Assembly (NCBI RefSeq): GCF_947302755.1
Contig: NZ_CAMYWM010000002.1
Span: forward strand, 1-64,000
Reading direction: 5' to 3'
DNA length: 64,000 bases
DNA from: an uncultured Anaerovibrio sp.
GTDB taxonomy: Bacteria > Bacillota > Negativicutes > Selenomonadales > Selenomonadaceae
Position numbers and translations under genes: made by a program. This document shows, in pieces, positions 1 through 8,168 of the stretch (its first letter is position 1; each line of letters opens with the position of its first letter). The notes beneath the pieces are model-generated. The model saw only the letters and a list, made by a program, of their open reading frames with translations. It did not search any database and was not told where the DNA came from.

Positions 1-48
1 CTTTACTCCCACCTAAGAGGAGGGAGTCTTAGCACCCGTTAGCATCGG
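1..48 (+). repeat. End of structured repeat family C, cut by window edge
   Basis: The first ~48 bases match the 3' end of the element at 40046-40254: both carry CACCTAAGAGGAGGGAG followed two bases later by TTAGCACCCGTT. A short hairpin is visible here (CTCCC with GGGAG). In the 40 kb copy the same position pairs TTCTC with GAGAA, so the pairing is kept while the bases differ. The rest of the element lies outside the window. Confidence 0.6.
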
Positions 49-119
49 ATAAATTTTAGGATTATTTGTTTATTAAACTCATTAATTGTATAATGATGGA
101 ACGTGAGGAGGAATAGCCA

Positions 120-1892
120 ATGGAACAAGCCTATTTTGAACAATTGCACAAGGACTCCCAGGCCATCATACAAAAATATCAAAAAACAAGCCAGGCCTTT
201 ACCACTAAACGTACCTTATCCTTTCTTGCCCTGCTGGTAACTGTGGCTGGGGCCTATGATATAGGTTCTCCCTGGCCCCTTTTAGCCGGACTGGGGATTT
301 TCGTCTATTTCTTTTATCTCATACGGGGCCACAGCCGTCTCCATGATGACCTTGATTACGAAACAAACCGGGATGAGGTAATAAAGGAATATATTCACCG
401 CTTTACAGGGGATTGGAAGGAATTCCGGGACAAGGGGGAGGATTTTCCGGAAAGAAAGCTGACTCAGGATATTGACCTCAATATTTTAGGTCCTTCCTCA
501 ATATTTCAATACCTTAATATTGCCAGAACAAATAAAGGACGCAGTATGCTGGCCCACCGCCTCCGGCCGGAGCCTGTGGAGGTCCATGAATTACCCCTGC
601 GTCAGAAGGAAGTCAGCTTCTTTATAAATCATATAGAGGATGCCATAAAGCTGCAGGCCATAGCCCGCCAGATTCCCTTTAATAACCGCATGGATTCCCT
701 TCTGGCCTATCTAAGGGACAGGCAGGGTGATCCAAGCCCCCTGATGAATAAATTAATATTTATATTGCCCATTACTGCCTTTATATTATTAGTGGTAAGT
801 CTATTTAACGTCATACCCATCGAAATACCTGGAGTATTATTTATCCTACAGCTTTCCATAGCCTTATTGTCATTGGGCAAAAATGGCGTACACATTACCC
901 CATTGTATCGTCTGAATAAGGAATTAATCAGCTATTGCCAGCTTTTATTTACCATCAGAGCCATAATGCCACAAAAAACCGGAGGGATTGACCCGGCGGA
1001 AATAGAAGAGGCCCTTGCACCAATAAAAAGGCTGGGAATATTATGTGCCCTGGCGGAGGTCCGTCATAATTTTATTCTCCTGTTTTTATTAAATGCCATC
1101 TGCCTATGGGATTTCCACATTGTGCGCAGCTTCATAGGCTGGCAGCAGGCTTACGGACACCGGCTGGAGCATTGGCTGGATATGTGGCATGAAGCCGAGG
1201 TTGCCATCAGCCTGTCTGTCATTGGCCATACCCGCCCTGATATTACCATGCCGGAGCTGCTGGAAATGGAGGATGGCAAGCCCCATATTGAAGCTGAAGC
1301 ACTCAGTAATCTCCTTATTCCACCTGGTGAGGCCATCCCAAATTCCATTACCTTAGGCCCATCCCTAAATATTATTACCGGATCCAATATGTCCGGTAAA
1401 ACCACCTGGCTGCGCACTCTGGCCAGCTCCTGTATATTGGCCTATGCCGGTGCTCCGGTATGCGGAAAAGCACTTCGTCTCACCCCTGTCCACGTCCTTA
1501 CCTCCATAAGAGTAAACGATGATCTGGCTAGTGGAATATCCACCTTTTATGCAGAGCTGATACGAATAAAAGCCATGATTGAAGCTGCTGACCGGCATAT
1601 ACCTATGCTGGCGGTAATTGATGAAATATTCAAGGGCACCAACTCTGCCGACCGGATCGTGGGAGCGGAGGCAGCCCTGAGGCGCCTGAGCCGTCCCAAC
1701 CTTATTACTATGGTTTCCACCCATGACTTTGAGCTTTGCCACATTAAGGCGGAGCAGGTACCGGTATTCAATTATCATTTTGAAGAAAAATACCAGGAGG
1801 ATAAGCTTCTTTTTGACTATACCATGAAGGAGGGCCCATGCCAGACCACTAATGCCCAATTTCTCCTGAAGCTGGTGGGCATAACAGATTAA
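120..1892 (+). CDS. Membrane-anchored MutS-family ATPase (MutS domain V-like)
   Basis: The C-terminal third is a MutS-type ATPase: Walker A TGSNMSGKTTWLR near residue 420, Walker B LAVIDEIFKGT near 500 and the STHD motif near 540. The N-terminal half has no mismatch-recognition domain. It has hydrophobic segments near residues 30-70 and 210-255, predicting a membrane protein. At 590 residues it is much shorter than MutS or MutS2. Such proteins are common in Firmicutes and Bacteroidetes and their function is not established; a role in mismatch repair should not be assumed. The start is supported by GAGGAGG just upstream. It stands alone and converges with the sorC-like gene. Confidence 0.85.
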   Translation: MEQAYFEQLHKDSQAIIQKYQKTSQAFTTKRTLSFLALLVTVAGAYDIGSPWPLLAGLGIFVYFFYLIRGHSRLHDDLDYETNRDEVIKEYIHRFTGDWKEFRDKGEDFPERKLTQDIDLNILGPSSIFQYLNIARTNKGRSMLAHRLRPEPVEVHELPLRQKEVSFFINHIEDAIKLQAIARQIPFNNRMDSLLAYLRDRQGDPSPLMNKLIFILPITAFILLVVSLFNVIPIEIPGVLFILQLSIALLSLGKNGVHITPLYRLNKELISYCQLLFTIRAIMPQKTGGIDPAEIEEALAPIKRLGILCALAEVRHNFILLFLLNAICLWDFHIVRSFIGWQQAYGHRLEHWLDMWHEAEVAISLSVIGHTRPDITMPELLEMEDGKPHIEAEALSNLLIPPGEAIPNSITLGPSLNIITGSNMSGKTTWLRTLASSCILAYAGAPVCGKALRLTPVHVLTSIRVNDDLASGISTFYAELIRIKAMIEAADRHIPMLAVIDEIFKGTNSADRIVGAEAALRRLSRPNLITMVSTHDFELCHIKAEQVPVFNYHFEEKYQEDKLLFDYTMKEGPCQTTNAQFLLKLVGITD

Positions 1893-1948
1893 AAACAAAA
1901 GCTCCTCCCATATGCACCGGCTGTCGGTCACAACAGGGAAGAGCTTCC
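1892..1948 (-). terminator. Terminator of the SorC-family gene
   Basis: Read on the minus strand, AAGCTCTTCCC pairs with GGGAGGAGCTT and is followed by TTGTTTTT. It lies between two convergent genes and may serve both. Confidence 0.6.
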
Positions 1949-1949
1949 T

Positions 1950-2888
1950 TTAGTTCTTCAATAATTCTTTGGCTGTAAATTGGTCAGTTATAAACACATT
2001 GGCATAATGGCCCTTTAAGGCCGCTCTTATAGCCGGTATCTTGGCTTCACCGCCGGCAATCATAATACTGTGCTCCTTTGATTTCAGATCCTCCAGCCTG
2101 ATTCCCACAGTGCGGGCATCCAGCTCCTTGTTACAAATCCGGCCATCGGCATCAAAAAATCTGGAGCAGATATCACCTACAGCCATTTGCTGAATTCTTG
2201 ACTGCTCAGTTTGATCCGTATACCCCAAGCGGAAAAACAGGGCATTTGGACGAACCGTACCCACACCAAATATGGCAATATTGGCATGACTGCCGATTTC
2301 CAGCACCCGCTTTATGTGGCTGTCCTGATCCACCATTTCCTTTACCTCACGGCTGCCAAATACCACCGGAAGTGGTAAATATTGGGCAATGGTGCTGTAA
2401 TTATTGGAAAAATTGTCCAAAATATCCTTGGCGTAGTTACGCCACTTGGAATGGGTAACGCCCCCCTCCAGCTGGACAATCTGGGAGCCCTTTAAAGCCC
2501 TTGGCAGCAAGGAACAGGACATTTCATACAGGGTGGTTCCCCAACCAACACCTATAATATCCCCATCCTTAACGATGGAATCAAGATATTCAGCTGCCTT
2601 AATTCCAATGTATTTCTTAATTTCATTTTCATCATTAATAGTAGATGAGGCTATACGTACCTCATGAAGATGATACCTTTCCACAAGCATCTGCTCCGTA
2701 TTGGACATATCCTCCACCGGATCCATAATCTGAATTTTTACATACCCTTTGTCCTTGGCATATTGCAGCAGCCTTGAAACCGACGGCCTTGATATACCCA
2801 GCTCCTCTGCTATCCGTTGCTGGCTGTATTCCGAACGATAATACAGCTTGGCAACATTAATGGACAGCTTATCTCTGTCACGAGTCAT
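1950..2888 (-). CDS. SorC/DeoR(Bsu)-type sugar-binding transcriptional regulator
   Basis: A 312-residue protein with an N-terminal helix-turn-helix (SQQRIAEELGISRPSVSRLL, about residues 23-42) and a SorC-type effector domain (GVGWGTTLYEM near 120, FGVGTVRP near 210). The family senses phosphorylated sugars, including deoxyribose-5-phosphate in B. subtilis DeoR. A cytidine deaminase gene lies about 1.5 kb away on the same strand, so a nucleoside-related role is possible but unproven; a plus-strand gene separates the two and there is no operon. AAAAAAATACCC and an AT-rich stretch lie upstream, divergent from the YitT gene. Confidence 0.85.
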   Translation of the reverse strand: MTRDRDKLSINVAKLYYRSEYSQQRIAEELGISRPSVSRLLQYAKDKGYVKIQIMDPVEDMSNTEQMLVERYHLHEVRIASSTINDENEIKKYIGIKAAEYLDSIVKDGDIIGVGWGTTLYEMSCSLLPRALKGSQIVQLEGGVTHSKWRNYAKDILDNFSNNYSTIAQYLPLPVVFGSREVKEMVDQDSHIKRVLEIGSHANIAIFGVGTVRPNALFFRLGYTDQTEQSRIQQMAVGDICSRFFDADGRICNKELDARTVGIRLEDLKSKEHSIMIAGGEAKIPAIRAALKGHYANVFITDQFTAKELLKN

Positions 2889-3094
2889 ACCGCTTTCCCC
2901 CTAAAAAAATACCCATGTAGGAAAATATGTACCCACAATGTTTACACAATTTCATTATCCATGTTACAAATGTAAAAATCAAGTAATTATTTAAATTTTC
3001 TGAATTTTTTTCAAATTTACAATAAATAACTGTCCCGTGTTAACTTGTGCCATATGTATTCTTATGTTTTAATATTTACTAGAGGTGAACCATT

Positions 3095-4135
3095 ATGAAG
3101 GAAACGCAACAAATTGAGCCTATGGTAAATGAGCAGTTAATAGATGATAACAAAATTGCAGATACAAAAAATGAACAGCCGGACAATATTACCACCAATA
3201 CTGATAATCCATCGGAAGAGAAGGTGGGGGAGAAGGAAGCTGCCTCATTGATGCATAATCCCCTAAAAAAAAGCCTTGTTAAAAAAAATAAAACCATCGG
3301 CAGCTATATAAAAAAATTCCTTATCCTGTGCTTCGGTGCTTTTCTTTATGCCGTAGGCCTGGAAACCTTCCTGATACCAAATAATATAATTGATGGCGGA
3401 GTGGTGGGTATATCCATTATGGCGGCTGCCCTGACACCCCTTAACTTTAGCGTATATCTGGTTCTTATAAATATCCCTTTCCTGTATTTGGGCTATAAGC
3501 ATATCGGTAAAACCTTTTCTGTTTCGACCATTGTTTCCATTATTCTGCTATCATTATGGACAGAATATTTTAAGCCGGTCCCTGAGGTGACCAATGACTT
3601 TTTCCTGGCTGCCATATTCGGTGGTATTACTGCCGGCATAGGTGTGGGCCTGATTATCCGAAACAGCGGCTCCCTGGATGGCACGGAAATAGTGGCCATC
3701 ATCATGGATAGGCGCAGTACCTTCTCCGTTGGTGAAGTGGTGCTGTTTTTCAATATATTTATCCTTGGGGCTGCCGGCTTCGTCTTTGGCTGGGATAAGG
3801 CCATGTATTCATTGGTTGCTTATTTTGTCATTTCCAAGATGATTGATGTGGTTATAAAGGGCCTGGACGAATCCTACGCCGTAATGATTGTTTCCGAAGA
3901 AAGCGACGAAATCGCCGACGCCCTGATGCACCGCCTTGGTCGTGGTGTTACCTTTATAAAAGGCATGGGTGCCTATACTGGTGATCCAAAAAAGGTTATT
4001 TATTGCGTAGTTACCCGTCTGGAGGTGGACAAGCTGAAGGATATCACCATCGACAAGGACGAAAACGCCTTCATTACCATAAACCCCGTTCACGACATAG
4101 TAGGCGGCCGCTTCAAGAAAAAATCCATACACTAA
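3095..4135 (+). CDS. YitT family membrane protein (DUF161 + DUF2179)
   Basis: The central part (about residues 68-265) has five to six hydrophobic segments with the YitT pattern (FLIPNNIIDGGVVGISI; RNSGSLDGTEIVAIIMDRR), followed by a soluble C-terminal DUF2179 domain (YAVMIVSEESDEIADALMHR). The unusual part is a ~65-residue hydrophilic, Glu/Asn-rich N-terminal extension before the first membrane segment; family members usually start close to it. The start has a good ribosome site (GAGGTGAACC). Function of the family is not firmly known. It is monocistronic with a strong terminator downstream. Confidence 0.88.
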   Translation: MKETQQIEPMVNEQLIDDNKIADTKNEQPDNITTNTDNPSEEKVGEKEAASLMHNPLKKSLVKKNKTIGSYIKKFLILCFGAFLYAVGLETFLIPNNIIDGGVVGISIMAAALTPLNFSVYLVLINIPFLYLGYKHIGKTFSVSTIVSIILLSLWTEYFKPVPEVTNDFFLAAIFGGITAGIGVGLIIRNSGSLDGTEIVAIIMDRRSTFSVGEVVLFFNIFILGAAGFVFGWDKAMYSLVAYFVISKMIDVVIKGLDESYAVMIVSEESDEIADALMHRLGRGVTFIKGMGAYTGDPKKVIYCVVTRLEVDKLKDITIDKDENAFITINPVHDIVGGRFKKKSIH

Positions 4136-4136
4136 C

Positions 4137-4202
4137 ATCAAAGCCCGCTGGGAACGGATAAGCATATTAATGCTAAAATCCAAACCCAAGCGGGTTTTTA
4201 TG
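4137..4202 (+). terminator. Long-stem terminator after the YitT gene
   Basis: AAGCCCGCTGGGAACGGAT pairs, with a few mismatches, with ATCCAAACCCAAGCGGGTT through an inner AGCAT/ATGCT stem, followed by TTTTA. Confidence 0.7.
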
Positions 4203-4278
4203 TGCAAATATGTCATTTTTGAATAATTTTCACAATTATAACTTGTAAATTTTGTCGTTTTTATACAAGTTAATACAG

Positions 4279-4330
4279 ACAAAAAGGCTATGGCCGGATG
4301 TATTACATGATGACAAACGACCATAGCCCT
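4279..4330 (-). terminator. Terminator of cdd
   Basis: On the minus strand GGGCTATGGTCG pairs with CCGGCCATAGCC, followed by TTTTTGTC. It lies just after the cdd stop codon. Confidence 0.65.
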
Positions 4331-4351
4331 TATTAATACTATTTTAATTCC

Positions 4352-4801
4352 TTATTCCAGCTCACCAAATACGCTGAAATGATCCTCGTAGCGCTCCTTT
4401 ACATGGTTAATACCCATGTATTTAACAAATGGTGCCAGCTCCTCCAGCTTCATTACCCGGATATCACCATCAAGATTGCCCATGACCACCTCAGGAACAT
4501 TAAATTCAGCCATAACCTGTAAGCAGCCGCCGCATGGCACAAATGGGCTTTCTGTATCAGCCACCACGGCAATGGCATCAAATTCCTGCTTGCCGTCGGA
4601 AATTGCCTTGAAAATAGCCGCCCTTTCAGCGCATATAGAAAGGTTGGACGAGCCGTTTTCCACATTACATGCTCCGTACAAGGTGCCATCGGAGGCTAAG
4701 ATACAGGCACCAACCTTAATCTTTGAATAAGGGCTGTAGCCCTTCATTCTGGCATCCTTGGCCATCTTAATCATAGTATCGCAGATATCTTCATTTAACA
4801 T
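4352..4801 (-). CDS. cdd: Cytidine deaminase
   Basis: A 149-residue homotetramer-class cytidine deaminase that converts cytidine and deoxycytidine to uridine and deoxyuridine in pyrimidine salvage. The zinc site is visible as CAERAA (Cys plus catalytic Glu) and PCGGC, where the family more often has PCGAC. The substrate-binding start SPYSKIKVGACI is conserved. Length fits the family (about 130-150), with a slightly long C-terminus. It is a single gene with its own terminator; the SorC-type regulator nearby could be related to its control, but nothing in the sequence proves this. Confidence 0.93.
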   Translation of the reverse strand: MLNEDICDTMIKMAKDARMKGYSPYSKIKVGACILASDGTLYGACNVENGSSNLSICAERAAIFKAISDGKQEFDAIAVVADTESPFVPCGGCLQVMAEFNVPEVVMGNLDGDIRVMKLEELAPFVKYMGINHVKERYEDHFSVFGELE

Positions 4802-4914
4802 ATTATCATGGCTCCTTTACTTAAAAATTTCCGCTTAAAACAACCAAAACCATCTAGCTTTATTTTATTCGATAAGACTATTTTTATCAATATTTTTATG
4901 TTCCAAAGTCCCTG

Positions 4915-4979
4915 TTATTCACACTTTCCACAAGTTATCCACAATTATTAACATCTATACACACAATTTTTGTGCATAA
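4915..4979. promoter_or_regulatory. DnaA-box cluster (distal)
   Basis: TTATTCACA (4915), an exact TTATCCACA (4935) and TGTGCATAA (4971) lie within 65 bases of AT-rich sequence between cdd and the TPR gene. Known consensus is TTATCCACA. This could be a DnaA titration or regulatory site rather than origin, since dnaA is about 14 kb away. Confidence 0.6.
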
Positions 4980-5082
4980 CTCAAATATTTGCTAAAATGA
5001 TAACACTGAGGCAGCTTTAGGGATATAAAGAGCATAACCATATTTTCAAAGGAAAAAAATAAAAGGAATAGAGGTGCTGAAA

Positions 5083-6336
5083 ATGAATAGCCTAAATACT
5101 CTTAGAAAAAGCATATTAATCATGGGAATAATCCTATTATTGCCATTATTTCTTTCCCCATCGGCATTTGCAGAGCGGCAGCAGGTGGAAGGGGAGGGCT
5201 CCTATTTTTTGATGAACAATGAGCTTGAGGATGAAGCACTGGCCAAGGAACGGGCCCGGTATGAGGCTTTGCTGATTGCCAGCGAACAGGCAGCCATTTT
5301 TGTGGACAGCTCACCAGAATTGTATTTTGACCAGCTGACCCTTTCTGAATTACGCAGCTATGCTGCCAGCGTTATAAAGGTTCAAAGATTGCCACAATAT
5401 ACCAGCTACCCCAGAGGAAGGGGTACCATGTATTATTGCCGTCTGGTTGCAGTGGCAGACACCAATGACTTTAAGCATACCTCTATTGAGTATATCCAGA
5501 AAAGCCGTCGGGAAAGTGAGGAGCGTAATCGTCTGATACGGGAAATGGATGAATTGAAGCATAAATATGCCCGTGCCTACAGCGAAATAGAAAAGCAGAA
5601 TATCCGCTCCCGCATGAAGCAGCTGCGGGACAAATTTATGAGAAATGAGACCTATACTTCATCTACATATAATACGGCAATGGCAAAGCTGGCTTATAAT
5701 GACGGCCTTGATTATGATAATGACAAGGATTATTCTAATGCCATTAAATACTATCAAAAAGCCCTCAGCTATGATCCCCGGTATGTACCGGCATATAACA
5801 ACCTGGGTATAATTTATGAGGATGTATTGATGGACTATGAAAAGGCCCGTGAATGCTTTGAAACCTCTGTCCAGATAGACCCGGCCTATGATTTTGGCTA
5901 TTGCAATCTTGGTATACTATATAATGATGTATATCACGATTATGATAAGGCCATGGAAAACTACAGGAGGGTTCTTCGCCTGAATCCTAAATTTCCCGGC
6001 ATCTATCGTTATATAGCCCGCACCTATCTGGCCATGGAGCAATATGAGGATGCCTTAAGCAATGTGCAGAAGGAAATGTCCAATAACAAACCGAAGAAAA
6101 ATGACTATTGTCTTTTAGGGGAGATTTATCTGGCAACCGGTGAATACGAAAGGGCAATGGAAGTATTGGAAAAGGCCATCAGCATGGATAAGGATTACGC
6201 AGAGGCCTATCTTTACCGGGGACTTACCTATGAACAAATGGGGAACAAATTCCAGGCCCTTAAGGATATCAGCAAAGCCAAGGAGCTTGACCCCAACAAT
6301 GAAAAGGCCATACAAAATTACAGCCGCTTACAATAA
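5083..6336 (+). CDS. Secreted TPR-repeat protein
   Basis: A 417-residue protein with a signal peptide (hydrophobic core LIMGIILLLPLFL, cleavage likely after SAFA). Residues ~25-140 resemble LPP20/FlgT-N-like domains (EDEALAKERARYEALLIASEQ), then a charged coiled-coil segment (~145-190), then about six tetratricopeptide repeats from ~205 to the end, for example YYQKALSYDPRYVPAYNNLG. TPRs mediate protein-protein contacts, so a periplasmic or envelope scaffold role is likely. The track start (GTG 5074) lies inside the ribosome site GAGGTG, so ATG 5083 is preferred. No partner gene is adjacent. Confidence 0.8.
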   Translation: MNSLNTLRKSILIMGIILLLPLFLSPSAFAERQQVEGEGSYFLMNNELEDEALAKERARYEALLIASEQAAIFVDSSPELYFDQLTLSELRSYAASVIKVQRLPQYTSYPRGRGTMYYCRLVAVADTNDFKHTSIEYIQKSRRESEERNRLIREMDELKHKYARAYSEIEKQNIRSRMKQLRDKFMRNETYTSSTYNTAMAKLAYNDGLDYDNDKDYSNAIKYYQKALSYDPRYVPAYNNLGIIYEDVLMDYEKARECFETSVQIDPAYDFGYCNLGILYNDVYHDYDKAMENYRRVLRLNPKFPGIYRYIARTYLAMEQYEDALSNVQKEMSNNKPKKNDYCLLGEIYLATGEYERAMEVLEKAISMDKDYAEAYLYRGLTYEQMGNKFQALKDISKAKELDPNNEKAIQNYSRLQ

Positions 6337-6379
6337 TACAGACACTCTAACAATTACAAGTAAGGTGGCCATTACAAAA

Positions 6380-6598
6380 TTATCCACATAAAATAACATT
6401 TATCCACACAATAAGTGTTCTATTTCTGTGGATAAAGTGGATAACTTTGTGTATAACTCAATATATAGGTTAATTTTGTATTTAAAATACTATATATTGA
6501 CCATGATATTTACAAATATCCAATATTGGCTGTGGATATTTTACATCTCATTTTCATTTTGCAATTTTATACTTAAAATAATGGAAATATTATCCACA
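6380..6598. promoter_or_regulatory. DnaA-box cluster in a 440-base gene-free gap
   Basis: Between the TPR gene and the LCP gene lie TTATCCACA (6380), TTATCCACA (6400), TGTGGATAA (6427), AGTGGATAA (6436), TGTGTATAA (6449), TGTGGATAT (6531) and TTATCCACA (6590), in very AT-rich DNA. This is as dense as the boxes beside dnaA, yet it is about 13 kb away. It may titrate DnaA or be part of an extended origin. The 62-68 residue ORF here in the track is a chance reading frame. Confidence 0.75.
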
Positions 6599-6656
6599 AT
6601 TAGTTGCATTAGTTATTTGAAAATCATATACTAGTGAGGCAGTTTACTTTTTTTGA

Positions 6657-6746
6657 TAACGCCATTGTTCAAATTTTTCTTCTTTAGAAGAAAAATCTTC
6701 CAATTAGCGTTTCAACGAGCTGGGAGACATCTTAAAGCTCGTTATA
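6657..6746 (+). repeat. Structured repeat family B, copy 1
   Basis: About 90 bases nearly identical to 10717-10806. It contains a perfect hairpin (ATTTTTCTTCT-TT-AGAAGAAAAAT) enclosed by AACGC/GCGTT, then a second hairpin AACGAGCT/AGCTCGTT, and ends CGTTATA. It sits just before the ribosome site of the LCP gene, so it would lie in that mRNA leader. Confidence 0.8.
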
Positions 6747-6777
6747 TTATTCTTTCATAATAAGGAAGGGAGCCTAA

Positions 6778-8067
6778 TTGCAAAATAATAAATATACTCA
6801 ACAACCTATATACCGATCAAAGCGGCGCAAAAAAAAGAGCAGTAATTTTTGGCCCATGTTCCTCTTATTGTGTGCCTTTGCCATAGCAGCTGTAGGAGGA
6901 GCTCTTTTTGCGTCCTCCACCAGCTTTGATAAGCCACATGATAAGCCGGAAAAGCAAAACCTCTTGACGGCCAAGGATAAAATCATAGTTATGATTATGG
7001 GTGTAGATGAACGGGAGGATGATGTGGGACGGTCAGATACCCTGATGGTAGCCACATTGGATCCCAAAAAGAAAAAGGCTGCCCTTCTGTCCATTCCCCG
7101 GGATACCCGAGTAAAAATCAGGGGCTACGGCTTTGATAAAATAAATTCCGCCTACGCCTATGGGGGATATGAGCTCACCAAGGATACGGTAGAGGACCTG
7201 ATAGGGGTTCATATGGAGCATCATATCCTGATCAACATAAAATCCTTTAAAAAAATAATTGATGCCATTGGCGGAGTGGATATCAATGTTGAAAAGCGAA
7301 TGTATTATGAGGACGTATGGGATGATGATGGGGGATTGTTAATCGACCTGCAGCCAGGTCCACAGCATATGGATGGTAATACAGCCATTACATATGTACG
7401 ATATCGTGATGAGGAGGGTGATATCGGCCGTATACGACGTCAGCAGAAGTTCATGCAGGCCGTTATGGACCGAATAACATCACCGGCTATTATTCCACGT
7501 ATTCCATCCATCATTAAGGAAGTAATCAGCAGCGTTGAGACGGATTTGTCCATGAAGCAGCTTATCGAATTTGCCACTTCCCTTAAGGACGCCCAAAAAA
7601 CAGGCTTGCAGGCGGAAATGCTGCCCGGTAAGCCAATTTATATCGATGGTGTAAGCTATTGGCTGCCTGATTTGGCAAAGCTTAGAACCACAGTGGCCAA
7701 TACCCTTGATTGTACCCTTGATAAAAGCTTAAGGGATGATTTGGCTGAGGATACCCGGGAATATGAGCAATCTATTCCGGATAATGCCCGGGAGCTTAAT
7801 GCCGAGGAGGCACGGGAAATTTATCGTCGGGAAAATACCGAGGATATTGAGCGGGCCAGAAAAATCAACAGGAAGGAATTAACTGATGAAACCCTTAGAA
7901 GAGATCCATATGAACGGGCAAATGAACGGTCTGCCGAAAGGGATTCTGATAGGGTAGATGAACCAATAAATACCCCTGCCACTAAGGCGGAGCCGGCTGA
8001 ACAGCCTAAGAGCCGAGTCCCGGCCCCTTCCCCTACTGTGCCTGGTGTTGGAAAAACCGCCAACTGA
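6778..8067 (+). CDS. LytR-CpsA-Psr (LCP) family glycopolymer transferase
   Basis: LCP enzymes transfer undecaprenyl-phosphate-linked glycopolymers to peptidoglycan or other envelope acceptors. Visible: a short basic cytoplasmic tail, one membrane segment (~residues 24-45), and the LCP domain (~65-230) with conserved Arg/Asp motifs SIPRDTRVKI, DKINSAYAYGG and RYRDEEGDIGRIRRQQ. Residues ~325-400 form a highly charged Arg/Glu-rich helix and the tail is Pro/Ala-rich, both unusual additions. The start is TTG, set by GGAAGGGAG seven bases upstream. It is monocistronic with a terminator; the leader contains repeat B. Confidence 0.9.
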   Translation: MQNNKYTQQPIYRSKRRKKKSSNFWPMFLLLCAFAIAAVGGALFASSTSFDKPHDKPEKQNLLTAKDKIIVMIMGVDEREDDVGRSDTLMVATLDPKKKKAALLSIPRDTRVKIRGYGFDKINSAYAYGGYELTKDTVEDLIGVHMEHHILINIKSFKKIIDAIGGVDINVEKRMYYEDVWDDDGGLLIDLQPGPQHMDGNTAITYVRYRDEEGDIGRIRRQQKFMQAVMDRITSPAIIPRIPSIIKEVISSVETDLSMKQLIEFATSLKDAQKTGLQAEMLPGKPIYIDGVSYWLPDLAKLRTTVANTLDCTLDKSLRDDLAEDTREYEQSIPDNARELNAEEAREIYRRENTEDIERARKINRKELTDETLRRDPYERANERSAERDSDRVDEPINTPATKAEPAEQPKSRVPAPSPTVPGVGKTAN

Positions 8068-8082
8068 CAATAACTGAAAATA

Positions 8083-8121
8083 GTATGGGTAATTGCCTTG
8101 AGCAGTTACCCATATTTTTTT
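8083..8121 (+). terminator. Terminator after the LCP gene
   Basis: TATGGGTAA pairs with TTACCCATA, followed by TTTTTTT. Confidence 0.75.
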
Positions 8122-8125
8122 AAAT

Positions 8126-8155
8126 CAAAAAGGGACTGGTATTACCCAGTCCCAA
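8126..8155 (-). terminator. Terminator of gyrA
   Basis: On the minus strand GGGACTGG pairs with CCAGTCCC around GTAATA, followed by TTTTTGATTT. Confidence 0.75.
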
Positions 8156-8168
8156 ATTATATTGTATA

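Noticed and set aside
6428-6634. 68-residue plus-strand ORF in the DnaA-box gap
   Set aside because: Reads through AT-rich DnaA-box DNA, has an Ile/Tyr/Leu-rich random composition and no ribosome site.
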